A stretch of 64,000 nt of DNA from Lobosporangium transversale (lineage: Eukaryota > Mortierellomycota > Mortierellomycetes > Mortierellales > Mortierellaceae), in contig NW_019029069.1 of assembly GCF_002105155.1 (NCBI RefSeq), forward strand, positions 1 to 64,000, in the 5' to 3' direction. A program made the position numbers and the translations under genes. Below are positions 24,627-34,443 of this stretch, piece after piece. Numbering within the stretch: the stretch's first letter is position 1; each line of letters begins with the position of its first letter. The notes under the pieces are model-generated. The model saw nothing but the letters and a program-made list of their open reading frames with translations. It searched no databases and had not been told where the DNA came from.

Positions 24627-25250
24627 ACCTTTTCCTTCCGCAATTTTCTCAAACTCTAAATCCCTGAAATAGAGTTCCCCTTCCCCTGTTCTTATATCAC
24701 ACCCCTTCAGTATATACCCCCCTACCCCTTTATATTCACTTCCCAATGACTGCACCCCCAGTGCAGCCGGATCCAGGAAAGGATCAGGCCCAGTGTCAAG
24801 GGCTGGCAAGATAATTGTCAAGGTAAGCGTTTAGGAAACAAGGTAGGGATCAGATATGGATTTATTGCAGACTGAGGTTTGCTATGTTACAAGTCTATGA
24901 TATTTATACTTGTTTGACTGGAGCGGAGACGTGTTTCAAGAACTCTAAATAAAGCTTACTCAAATACTTCCTAATGACTTTTACCATATGCAGAACTCCA
25001 AGTATTGAGTTAACTTAATACACAGGATCCGAGGAAGATATCTGGTGCAATCTTATATCAAGGTTCCTTGGCGCCATGAGCCTTGGTCATTGGTCTATAG
25101 CTCTTCTAGAATTCTTGGAGCTATTCACGGAGCTAGAAAACTAGAAGACGCGACTTGGCTTGACAGACAAAACTATGCATGAGGAAATGAGTGAATGAGG
25201 AGGGAACAAATTAATCAAGCACACGTGATCTTTTTCTGATTCATCAATTC
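24627..25250 (+). other. Probable 5' UTR of LINE A1
   Basis: This 624-bp stretch between the tRNA-Ala fragment and the first Met of LINE ORF1 has no homologue elsewhere in the window, because copy A2 is 5'-truncated. An unrelated open frame of about 65 codons runs on the minus strand (24821 down to 24627) with no recognisable domain. Confidence 0.45.
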
Positions 25251-27021
25251 ATGAGCTCAACATTGCTTGCTGTTCGTGACACCCAGCTGGAGATGGGTAG
25301 CGCTTCTCAAGATCCCCAGGGTGATTTTGAGATGGATGCAGAGGTCGAAAGACCAGCACCGATGGATGTAAATCCATCCGCCCCTCAACAAACCCTAAAA
25401 AAGGCTCTTAAAAAAACAAAAAAAACAACAACAACAAGGAGGCTCAAACTCCGGCAACCCCTGCCCCAGCCACACCACGCATGCTCTCCTACACGGACAG
25501 AGCAAAGGGCAAAAGTCTCCTCAAGGTAGTCTCGTTCGACGAGACCCAACACCTCCCACCGACGGGATTCGGGGGACTTGTGGTTGCCTACCCAATGGCG
25601 CGCCTGGATATGCGCTCTTCGGTCATGCTAGCCATTGGCGATGCAGTGGAGCCGATCCAAATACCTATTTCTAAAGGCAGCATGTGTGCCATCTTCGACG
25701 ACGAAGAGAAGTACGCACGCGCCCTCAACACCAAAGTAGCCATAGGAGACACTCTCCTATGCCCCTCCAGGACGCGCTACACCAACAAGCTGGAGGAAAG
25801 GATCAGGTCTCCAACAGTGGGACCTCACGCCGACGAGTCGGCACTGCAAGCAGCCCTCAACAAGCTGTACGCAGCAATTGGAACAGTACGCGATATTGAA
25901 TATGGCGTCATCCGTCCCGGCTCAAAGATCAAAAACGGAGAGGTCAGCATCACCCTGGCCCTTCACGACACCACTCTGCCGGATACGGAGTTGATCAGAG
26001 CAGCTTCGCTGTTCGGCTTCAACACCGTCTTCACCTGGGAGACAGCTGGAAAATTCTGTTACAACTGTGGCAGTCTTACTCACCTGTCAGCAGAGTGCAG
26101 GACACCACGGACCCTATACCTGGAGGAGATCCGTCCACTATTCTCGCCAATCCTAGCTCCTAGGTACGGCAAGGAGACAACCCAGGCACCACCAAGGGTA
26201 GTAATCAAGTCTCCAACTACTACCACCACGCCCCCCCCCCCCCCCCCCCCCAACCAACCAACAACAACAAAAGGCCACCAAGATCATCGGCAACCACAAC
26301 AACGCAGGCGAATATTTCGTCCGCACCAACAACACGCCTAGATCCAGATGGCTATCAAACGCAGGGAAGGAAGAGACGTATGCCGCCCTCCAAAGCTTCT
26401 AGTAACGCCACCGCTACTTCTAGTTCAAAGCCTGAGTCTAACTCACGCAAGAACAGGAAAAAGCAACGAGCGCAGAAAAAGGCCAAAGAGTCAGGTAAAA
26501 GGCTCGAGAGTAAACAAACGAGCAAGGAAGTAAGCAAAACTGCCCCAGTGGCAGCCAACACTACATCCGGAAGCTTTACGTTCAATCTCCCAAAAGAGCC
26601 GATTTTCACTTCTTGCAGCGCGGAATCCTCTACGAGCAATCAGCGGCAGAAGGGTCAACTATTTAACTCATCTGCGAGGAAGATAGCAACTCCTAGCACT
26701 TCTAACGCCAGACTTCTGAGCTCAAAAGGCAAAGAAAAGGCGACCGCGAAGGAAGCTGATACTCTACCAAAGGATGAAGATGCCCTTGCGGAGCCTCTGG
26801 TGAAAAGGATCAAGCTAACCCCCCAAACCGAGCCATCCACCAAGGACGTATCGGATTGGGACCCCGCGAGCATGGAAGAGGACCCCTCGACCATGGCAAT
26901 CCTCGCGGAACTTGCGAGCAAGGGTGAGGACTCCTCGGCCCTGACGGCAGTCGCGGAACTGGATCCCTCTACCCCGGTAGTGGATGCTCCAGCAGAAGCG
27001 ACCGAGGACATGGTCTTGTAG
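25251..27021 (+). pseudogene. LINE-A copy A1 ORF1 (nucleic-acid-binding), frameshifted
   Basis: The start MSSTLLAVRDTQLE at 25251 opens ORF1. The frame shifts once in the A-rich stretch near 25400-25435 and again in a 21-nt C run (26231-26251) that is only about 7 nt in copy A2. The product has a conserved N-terminal domain (MLSYTDRAKGKSLLKVVSF onward), a CCHC zinc knuckle CYNCGSLTHLSAEC and a basic, Ser/Lys-rich C-terminus (RKNRKKQRAQKKAKESGK). ORF1 proteins of LINEs bind the element's RNA. Both shifts fall in homopolymers, so sequencing error is possible, but they would inactivate this copy. Confidence 0.8.
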
Positions 27022-27103
27022 AGACAAAAAAGAAAAAAAGACAAGAATTTTTTAAGTTTGTCCTTTTTTTCACCGTCTCAGGTCAATACTAAATTTATCC
27101 TCA

Positions 27104-27139
27104 ATGCTGCAAATATCCTTGGCTACATTTAATTGTGAT
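27104..27139 (+). pseudogene. LINE-A copy A1 ORF2, first 12 codons only
   Basis: MLQISLATFNCD is the start of the LINE endonuclease. It matches copy A2 at 35861-35896 exactly in length and is then cut off by Ty3/gypsy sequence. The rest of ORF2 resumes at 30393. Confidence 0.85.
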
Positions 27140-27250
27140 TGAAAAATATTTTAAAGTAAGTGAAAATAATCCATGGGTGTGGTGTGTGGACCCACATCTT
27201 ATTCTCACTTACTTTTCGACTGTCTACTATCTATCTGAAAATATTTTTCA
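27140..27250 (+). repeat. Rearranged LTR remnant of gypsy-2
   Basis: From about 27170 to 27250 this matches the 3' third of the solo LTR at 33449-33775 and ends TATTTTTCA. The first 30 bp (TGAAAAATATTTT...) are the same LTR end inverted, so the segment can fold back on itself (AAAGTAAGTGAAAATAA against TTATTCTCACTTACTTT). The normal LTR start (TGTTG) is missing. Confidence 0.65.
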
Positions 27251-27312
27251 TTTTTTTAAGTGAAGATTTGAACACATTTCCACACCCATTCCATAAAAAA
27301 AACACTCTTACA

Positions 27313-28785
27313 ATGAATCCTAACACTGCATCTAACAGCCCTATAACCGCTGCTGCTTCCGATCTTACTGGTACTCATGCTAATAACGATGTCCCTCCTG
27401 CAACTCCCGCAGACGTGCAAGATATCCTGCCTAATTCGTCCACCATTCCTCAAGGAGAACGTTACCAAGATATGGATATTGATGTCATAACGGAGGATCC
27501 TGTCTCTACGCCCGCGAATCCTCGAAGCAATGAACAGATCTTGACGGACATGAACGAGAAGCGTCGTGAGTTAACTACTCGAAAAGCTCACCTAGCCCGT
27601 CTGATTGCTCAACAAGGTTCCGAAACTGTTGGGGGAAACATCGAAAAGACTCTGGAAAACGTAACTCAAGAACTTAGAGCGCTTGAGAAAAGAGCCGAAG
27701 ATTTCCTGAATTCCGTGCAAGAGATGGAGTCACTGGCAACTCCATTCCAATTCAAGAAATTAAAAAATGAAGCCGTCTCCTTACCATCATCCACCCAAGG
27801 GCATCTGAAAGTGACTGATGACATGCCGAGATACACGCTTGGTTCCAGCCCCCGCAAATTCTTAGATGATGTCCGACATGTGGTATGCACATATGTAGGC
27901 CGAGAAACGTTTGAAAAATCATGCGATCGATACCTACTGTACCTCACTATCAGCGATTATCATCGACGATATCTTGAGCAAGAACTCAAAAAACTTCCTG
28001 AGGATCAAAAGACCTGGGAAAAATGTGAAGCCACTTTCTTGAAAATTGCATTGACTGAACAAGAAAGGACGTCTCAATTCAACAAATTGTTGGAAAAAGG
28101 TCGTGGTGCGCATGAGACGTACCATCAATTCGCTATGCGACTTGACAGGGATGTCCGTGTCTATGGAGTTCGAGATGACAATGACATGGTTATCTCGATG
28201 CTCCAAGCGACCATGAATAATCACACGTTGCATATCATGATAGCAATGTTGCAAAACTACAAGAAGCAATACGTTACATCATTTACCCATATATCGGATT
28301 TCATAAAAATTCTGGGTAACCTCCAGGGCCCAATTAATCTAACAACGCCAGTGTCCCCTGATGCAACTGAAGAGAAACCTCGTCCAAACGGTCCCATGAG
28401 GCATACCCGGAATAAACCAAGGCATAATCCTATGAGCAAAACCGCTCCGAATGAAGAATCGAGCAATAAAAGATTCTATGGCTGTCAACAGTGTGGGAAA
28501 AATAATACACACAATACAGAAGGGCATAAACAATGCTCTAAATGCAAAGCAAGAGGTCACGTAGCCTCAGAATGTACACGAAGGATTGGTGAGTATCTCA
28601 ATCAACCTGCAATTAGTTCATTGGCAATTAAAGCCCCTAGCTCACATAATGAACCATGTTGTTCCTTTTCTTCGCAGTTAACATTAGAAACGATAAGTCA
28701 TGAACCATTTAGAATGGAAAACAAAAATAAATGCAATATTAAAAGCATATCTAAATCATTCAATAAATTACCTACGTTATCTTAA
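27313..28785 (+). CDS. gypsy-2 Gag-like protein with zinc knuckle
   Basis: 490 residues from MNPNTASNSPITAA. A predicted coiled segment (ELTTRKAHLARLIAQQ and after) precedes a capsid-like region (TFLKIALTEQERTSQFNKLL). The C-terminus carries zinc-binding motifs CQQCGKNN and CSKCKARGHVASEC (CCHC). The TAA at 28783 is in frame with the protease/RT region that follows, so the original arrangement was either one frame with a stop or a readthrough. Confidence 0.8.
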   Translation: MNPNTASNSPITAAASDLTGTHANNDVPPATPADVQDILPNSSTIPQGERYQDMDIDVITEDPVSTPANPRSNEQILTDMNEKRRELTTRKAHLARLIAQQGSETVGGNIEKTLENVTQELRALEKRAEDFLNSVQEMESLATPFQFKKLKNEAVSLPSSTQGHLKVTDDMPRYTLGSSPRKFLDDVRHVVCTYVGRETFEKSCDRYLLYLTISDYHRRYLEQELKKLPEDQKTWEKCEATFLKIALTEQERTSQFNKLLEKGRGAHETYHQFAMRLDRDVRVYGVRDDNDMVISMLQATMNNHTLHIMIAMLQNYKKQYVTSFTHISDFIKILGNLQGPINLTTPVSPDATEEKPRPNGPMRHTRNKPRHNPMSKTAPNEESSNKRFYGCQQCGKNNTHNTEGHKQCSKCKARGHVASECTRRIGEYLNQPAISSLAIKAPSSHNEPCCSFSSQLTLETISHEPFRMENKNKCNIKSISKSFNKLPTLS

Positions 28786-30392
28786 TGTATAAACACCTAC
28801 ACCAAATCGTCATGTTATCCTAAGATGTTGTTTGGTACTCAACCGAGAATCGCTATGGAAATGATAGACGCAAAAGAGCTACTATTGCATGATCAATGTA
28901 TCACTGTTGAAATGGAATCTACGCCGGTCACTGTACCTTATCACATCACGACTTCATCTTTATCAATGTCGAATGCCACTTTGGATAACGATACCCATAC
29001 CTTGGCCAAACTTCATCTCAATCATGAGAAGGCTGACAAAAGGATTGTTGTTTATGTCAATTTCGAAGGAGAAAAATATGAAGCGCTGATTGATACAGGA
29101 GCAAGTGTCACCTGCATCCGTAAAAATATTGCGCTCAAACATAGTAAATCTATTACCCCGGTACAAGGCAACATTACTTTAGCTGATGAAAGCTTAACTA
29201 TTCCCCGTATAGGCTTAGTTGAAAATGTAGAACTCGCCTATGGTAATAGAGTAATATCTGCGACACTTGAAGTAATCAATAGGTCGTACCCCTTCATTAT
29301 AGGAATGGATCTATTTTACCAATTTGGATTTGGACTTTCTGGATGTCATAACCCGGGACAGGATGCCATTCTGCTACCTGAACCTGAAGAAGAGCAGATT
29401 AAGTCCTTTATCAAAGAAAAAAAGGTGTTTATGGCAAAAATTGGGCCAGAACTAGCCAAGAATGCGCGAGTACCTAAGCAAAGCTATTGTACAATACCCG
29501 AAATGAAAGTGTTCCTCCCTATTCCGGAAGGTACTGTTTTATATAGACGTTCAAGTCCTTTTGCTGAAAAACAAATGTCCATTCTTAATGAAGCCATAGA
29601 AAAATGGTTGATAGATGACGTTATCACACTTGCCCCTGTAGGCAATGTGCACAGTAATACTCTTATGCTTACAGCAAAGAAAGACCAAAATGGCAATAAA
29701 ACGTTATGGCGAGTATGTCTTGATCCTTGACCCCTAAATAAACATCTACCAGACGATAACTACCCATTATCCCTTATCAATGATATTGTTATTCGTCTCG
29801 CTGGTCATGCCATATTTACAACTATTGATCTCTCACAAGCGTATCATCGCATGCCAATTAATGAAGCAGATCAACCCTTAACAGCATTTATGCATCAGGG
29901 TAAACAATACATGTTTAAGAAGGCACCTTTTGGCTTAAAACCATTGTCAAGTTTATTCCAACGAGGAATGTCTCACATACTCGGGGATCTTCCTTTTGTC
30001 TACAATTTCATTGATGATATTGTAATTTTTTCAAAGAACAGAGTCGACCATGTCGATCATGTAAACACTGTTATTGCCAGACTTAATGATGCTAAATTAA
30101 TCATCAATAGCGGCAAATGTAACTTCTACAGTACACAGATCTCACTACTTGGATTTATAGTTGGTCTGCATGGTAAGAGTGTCGACCCATCTAAATTCGC
30201 AAATATTGACGAATGGGAGCCTCCAACCACTGCCAAACAAATTCAGTCGTACTTGGGCACGTTCAATTTCTTCCGAGAATTTATACCACTCATTAGTGAA
30301 GTTGCTGCACCTCTGGATGCTCTGAGAAGCTGCACAGACATGTTCACGTTGAATGATGAGCAACTACAATCGTTTAATGCCTTAAAGTCCCT
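28786..30392 (+). pseudogene. gypsy-2 Pol: aspartic protease and truncated reverse transcriptase
   Basis: Same frame as Gag. The protease has EALIDTGASVTCIR (catalytic DTGA) and the later FIIGMDLFYQFG. The RT begins MSILNEAIEKWLIDDVI and contains FTTIDLSQAYHRMPI, KKAPFGLKP and FIDDIVIFS (the F/YxDD active site). An in-frame TGA at 29728 interrupts the conserved DP-PLNKHLP stretch, consistent with a CGA to TGA change. The polymerase is cut off at 30392, before RNase H and integrase, and runs in frame into LINE ORF2. Confidence 0.85.
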
Positions 30393-31200
30393 GACTTTCC
30401 TACTGGGAGAGTTTACAGTTCGCAAAGCTCGGCGAGTAATCCAACCAATCCTACTAAAACAAAGAAACCAGGCGGACCACCTTCATGATGCTAATGTGCA
30501 CACGACAGACAATACGCCATGGGACCTCACAACGGCACAGGCGAGGACAATGTACACTCGCCTACACCACAAACACCGACGCAACAAGGAAAAAGATCTG
30601 CTTTTCCTTCTAGCGCACAAAAGGGTTTTGACCAACAATACCAGACGATTTTGGAATGATAGCAACACACTAGGCTTCTGTCGCCGATGCGACTCTACCC
30701 AGCTTGAAGACAATGTGCATGCATTCCATGATTGCCCTGATTTGAAAGCCTTTTGGAATACAATGCACCAAAAACTCACAGCGCTTTATCCTACTACTCG
30801 TTTTAGCATAACCGCCAAGGACCGAATCCTCTGCTGGCCACGGACAGACATTGAGGAAGAAGCACCTCTGGCGATCCACATCCACTCAGCAGCGGTGTGG
30901 GCGATATACGTGACGTTCTGTCAACTGGGAGACGGACAGACAGTCAAGAAAGGAGACCTTGAGACGATATTCATGCAGAACATCCGACGACGAGCCGCTG
31001 ATGACTGGATACGCGCGTGCCAACGAGACAAGAAATCGAGGAACAACAACCCCCAACAAGCCCAGGGCCAGAACCAGCAAGAGCCAGCCAGGCACCGGCA
31101 AGAGTTCAAGGCAGTGTGGGAACATGCACCAGCCATCCAAGTAACCGATGAAGGAGGACCAACATTTGGTGCACTGTTCCACCCTGTGACGCCCGACTAA
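30393..31200 (+). pseudogene. LINE-A copy A1 ORF2 C-terminal part, fused to gypsy-2 RT
   Basis: Nearly identical to 38883-39693 of copy A2. It starts ACTTTCCTACTGGG after a three-base overlap (GAC) with the gypsy-2 sequence and keeps the ORF2 frame to the same stop. It includes the CCHC motif CRRCDSTQLEDNVHAFHDC and the basic, Gln-rich tail. Relative to A2, 2986 bp of ORF2 (endonuclease after codon 12, and the whole RT) are missing. Confidence 0.9.
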
Positions 31201-31487
31201 AACCTTAAAAGCTTAACTCTAAATCGGCAATATACCCAAATACACACTTCCTTCCGCCCCTGTACATATAGCGTCAAACGGCACACATGCAGCTTATATG
31301 CTTGCTTCACCCCTCCAATATTCTAGTGCTAGCTCGTTTGACGCCAAGGGCGCGAACGGACTATTACCGCTGAAAGACCCGCGTGAATGAACGACGTGGG
31401 GACCAGCAGGGAGCTCCAATATAGGACAGAAGATAGTGAGATAGCTCTTGAGAGCCCGAAATTCGAATAAACCATAAACACACCCAT
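31201..31487 (+). mobile_element. LINE-A copy A1 3' UTR
   Basis: Matches the 3' UTR of A2 (39694-40043) apart from a CA/poly-A insertion in A2. It contains a 10-bp inverted repeat, 31271-31280 and 31335-31344, separated by 54 nt. Homology ends at CACACCCA near 31487; no tRNA follows here, unlike A2. Confidence 0.8.
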
Positions 31488-32198
31488 GAAAAAATCGCTG
31501 CCTTAAGAACCGGGAGGTTATACTGAAATGCCCTTAAAAACCACAGCGAGACGCAAATACATAGAACACACTGAATTTATTTTTTCTTTTTTTCGTGTTA
31601 ACAAGAACCCACAGAGGTGAGGAATTTTATTTCATAATCTCGCTCTAAATTAATGATATCGCCCTCAACTATGAAACAAGCGAAACTCTCAAAGTTCGCA
31701 CGGTATGGTTGTGAAGAGCCAATTCGTATCCATGTTTTTCTCTACCAATGTACACCGTGATCGGTACTCGAAGTCCATCCTTCCGATGTGGCCTGTTGCG
31801 CCCGTGAAAAGCCGCGGAGGCTGGCGTACCGACTCTAGCTAAGGACGACTTTTAATTTTTTTCTATTCGATCAAATCCACTGGCATGTGGACCCAAATCT
31901 TGCGGGATTGTCTGAAATTTCTACTTTGGACTCCGTCAAACTTTTTGTGATCATCGCTGTCCTAGTCAAGTGGGTGGATGGGGGATGCTGCCAGATGTAC
32001 CGCTGGTGCGGCTGGGGGGCGGAATATATAACTAAGACGTGTGGCCAGCCAGGCGGCTTAGGGTAGTGCACCCACGATCTTAGCCTTAGCGGAGAACACT
32101 AGGCTGTCTCGAAGAGAAAGTATAAAAACTCAGACAAATCCCTGACCTGGCACATGTTTGCTTCACTTTATGTGCCTTAACCAGGACTCGAACCCGGT
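31488..32198. other. Non-coding spacer with a box-B-like sequence
   Basis: No protein gene seen. A T-rich stretch near 31572-31592 followed by AACAAGAACCCACAG weakly recalls the LINE-B 3' end. GGACTCGAACC at 32184-32194 is a perfect reverse-strand Pol III box B (GGTTCGAGTCC); its box A partner appears to lie beyond the LINE-B insertion at 34205-34215. Confidence 0.5.
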
Positions 32199-32213
32199 CC
32201 CTGGGCTAGACAG
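32199..32213. repeat. Target-site duplication of LINE B2, left
   Basis: CCCTGGGCTAGACAG here and CCCTGGACTAGACAG at 34169-34183 (one mismatch) flank the LINE-B copy. The left copy abuts the poly-T run. Confidence 0.75.
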
Positions 32214-34168
32214 TTTTTTTTCTTTTTTTTTTTTTTTTTTTTTTGATAACAAGGACCCACGAGGTCATGTAGGATTTATTTAGATGTTAGCTCTATAAAT
32301 GGGTTGCCCCATTACTGGGGTCGCAAATAAAGCGGTATCCAATAATCGACCGAAGCCGCATCGTCATACTGCCACAGTACTACATCCTGTTCATAAACCA
32401 CGTCAGCATTGAGTAGACTTCCTTGGTCCCAGAGGACCTGTGGCACGGCTCTAGTCCCTACTTGGCCTGTTGTGCGCGAAGGTCATCCTTTAGCCGCTGT
32501 CCTCAATCATCAAAAATTTACAGCTTTCCAGGCGCTCCATAATCGCCAATTCCACCTGTTGCCGGTAGCTTGCCGCCACTCGCCGGTCTGCCTCAGTCCT
32601 GATCGCCTTCACATCTGCTGTTCGTCGTTGTCCCTGGTGAGAGCCAAAGAATTCACCTCTGCTACGTCTGTGCCTCCCAACACAGTTGCGTCCCCTGGCG
32701 CGTTTGCTCACAGAGGTGATACCATTGTCTCTTTCCCAGTTGACGGTGACTTTGCAGCGTCTGTTCCAGATCTCAGTCCTGCCGAGTTCCTCGATTGACT
32801 TGACAAAGCGGCAAACAATGTACCTTGAGATCGATGCTGTGGTTCTGAAGATCGTCTTCCATTTTTGTATCAGCTCCTTCGGCACCAAACCGTGGTACAA
32901 GTCTTGGACAGTCCAGTGGGCATCCTCACCCTCGTTCCTCCGCCCCATATCCACATCTTCCTCACCAAACAGAGCGCTTGCATGTCGAATCTCTCTGACG
33001 CCCTTGAACATCGCTTCCAAAGAGCCCCAAATCACGTTGTCGGCTACAGGTGTAAACGAGGGACCTCCTTTATTCAGGTTTGGCTCCTGTGTTTTCCCTT
33101 GTTTGTCTTCCCAGAGCTTCTTCTCCTTCACTAATGCTCTTTTGCCATCCTTCGTGATGAGTTCTATGGCCTGCTTCCAACCTTTCAATTGCTCGTCCAG
33201 TGTCATGGGACATTGCCAGAGGTGTTCTATGTCCTCCTGCTCCTGTTCACACATCCTGCAGATGTCAGTCTCATACAGGTCCGGTCACCACTGCCTCATA
33301 TAAGTGAGTGTAGGAAGCATACCATGGACCTTCTTTATTCTGTGCGCTCTCTTGTGACAATCTGCTGGGCTGGTGAAGAGGCCTCTAGGCGTGTTGCCAT
33401 CGTGAAGAATATGCAGGCTTGCTTTCCATTCTACTTCTCGCCAGTCTGTGTTGTATATTTCAATATACAAGATAATAACGGCCCAGCTATAAGGTTAAGA
33501 AAAATACTAAAAACACACTAGGAACACACTAGGGGAATTCCCAAAATTAATACGCTAAGAAAAATATAATAATAATAATAACGCGTCACTAGAGACGCGA
33601 CAAAACACGACATGGTTCCTGAATAATCCCATGTCGCTTCTAGATAGATATGTAGTTACTTGGTACGAGTCTCTCTACCAGAAAATGAATAAATACCCCA
33701 TGGATGTGGTGTGTGGACCCACATCTTATTCTCACTTATCTTAGCTTCTGATAACTACTGTCTAAATATTTTTCAGTCTGCAATATAATTCCTGACTCTG
33801 TTCTGAGACGCCCACAAGTAATGTGTTCTCACTGCTGATTGGAGTTTTAGCAGGTGTCTAAGATCATCCTCCACCACCTCGTTCTCGAAAATAGCGTGGC
33901 AGCGCAGATCGTTGTGTTCCAGTCCTTTGATTGTCCACATTTCGCTAAAATGAGCATCTTTGGCGGCTTGGTCTGCCCTTATATTGCCTCTATTCCCAGC
34001 ATGGCCCTTGACCCATTTCACAGTTACCTTCCCGCCCTGCTTAAAGAGCGCTCTCGAAATAGCTGCCCACCACACTGCGTACTTGGATCGCAATCGCTGC
34101 CGTTCAGTGCTTGTTTCTCGCTTTTGAGCAAGGTCCTTGAACTGAACCACTACCGTCATGTTGTCTAC
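32214..34168 (-). mobile_element. 5'-truncated LINE-B copy B2, RNase H and zinc tail
   Basis: A minus-strand LINE whose poly-A tail is the T-rich run at 32214-32243. The 5' end at 34168 cuts into an RNase H domain: VTVKWVKGHAGNRGNIRADQ keeps the H...N..AD signature. Further on (33254 down to 32490) lies the C-terminal zinc motif MCEQEQEDIEHLWQCP, followed by a frame-broken tail. A solo LTR splits it at 33449-33775. The family differs from LINE A, which lacks RNase H. The copy is inactive. Confidence 0.85.
33449..33775 (+). mobile_element. Solo LTR of gypsy-2 inside LINE B2
   Basis: 327 bp, TGTTGTATATTTC...TATTTTTCA, with a perfect 5-bp target duplication GTCTG (33444-33448 and 33776-33780). 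The 3' third matches the LTR remnant at 27170-27250, and the whole matches the reversed LTR at 41480-41759. Confidence 0.9.
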
Positions 34169-34183
34169 CCCTGGACTAGACAG

Positions 34184-34222
34184 GGGGGTGGCCTGACGAG
34201 TATACTACTCAGCCATTGGGCG
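34184..34222 (-). other. Box-A-like half of a split tRNA-like sequence
   Basis: CTACTCAGCCA at 34205-34215 reads TGGCTGAGTAG on the minus strand, a perfect box A. With the LINE removed it would lie about 51 nt before the box B at 32184-32194. The acceptor arms do not pair, so this is a decayed tRNA gene or a tRNA-derived SINE. Confidence 0.45.
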
Positions 34223-34443
34223 ATAACAATTTGTGGTACTTAGCATAAGACTTTTTTTTTTTTTTATAAAAAAAATACTTAACATAAGACATCGTCCACG
34301 TGATCGACTACTCATATGTGATTCTCGTTTAGAGTATATATAGGTGATAATCCTAAAGCTGTCATCAACCTCGAGCGAATCGGGGATCTAGCTGCTTACA
34401 TGGGTTTAGCACACTATCGGGGATCTAGCTCAAATGGTAGAGC
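34223..34443 (+). repeat. 221-bp block, copy 2, ending in tRNA-Ala nt 1-25
   Basis: Direct repeat of 24406-24626. The tRNA-Ala 5' portion occupies 34419-34445 if the two bases shared with the LINE are counted (27 nt identical to 40056-40082). Confidence 0.85.

Noticed and set aside
32163-32213. Functional tRNA gene on the minus strand
   Set aside because: Box A and box B fit, but the gene is split by LINE B2 and the acceptor arms would not pair.
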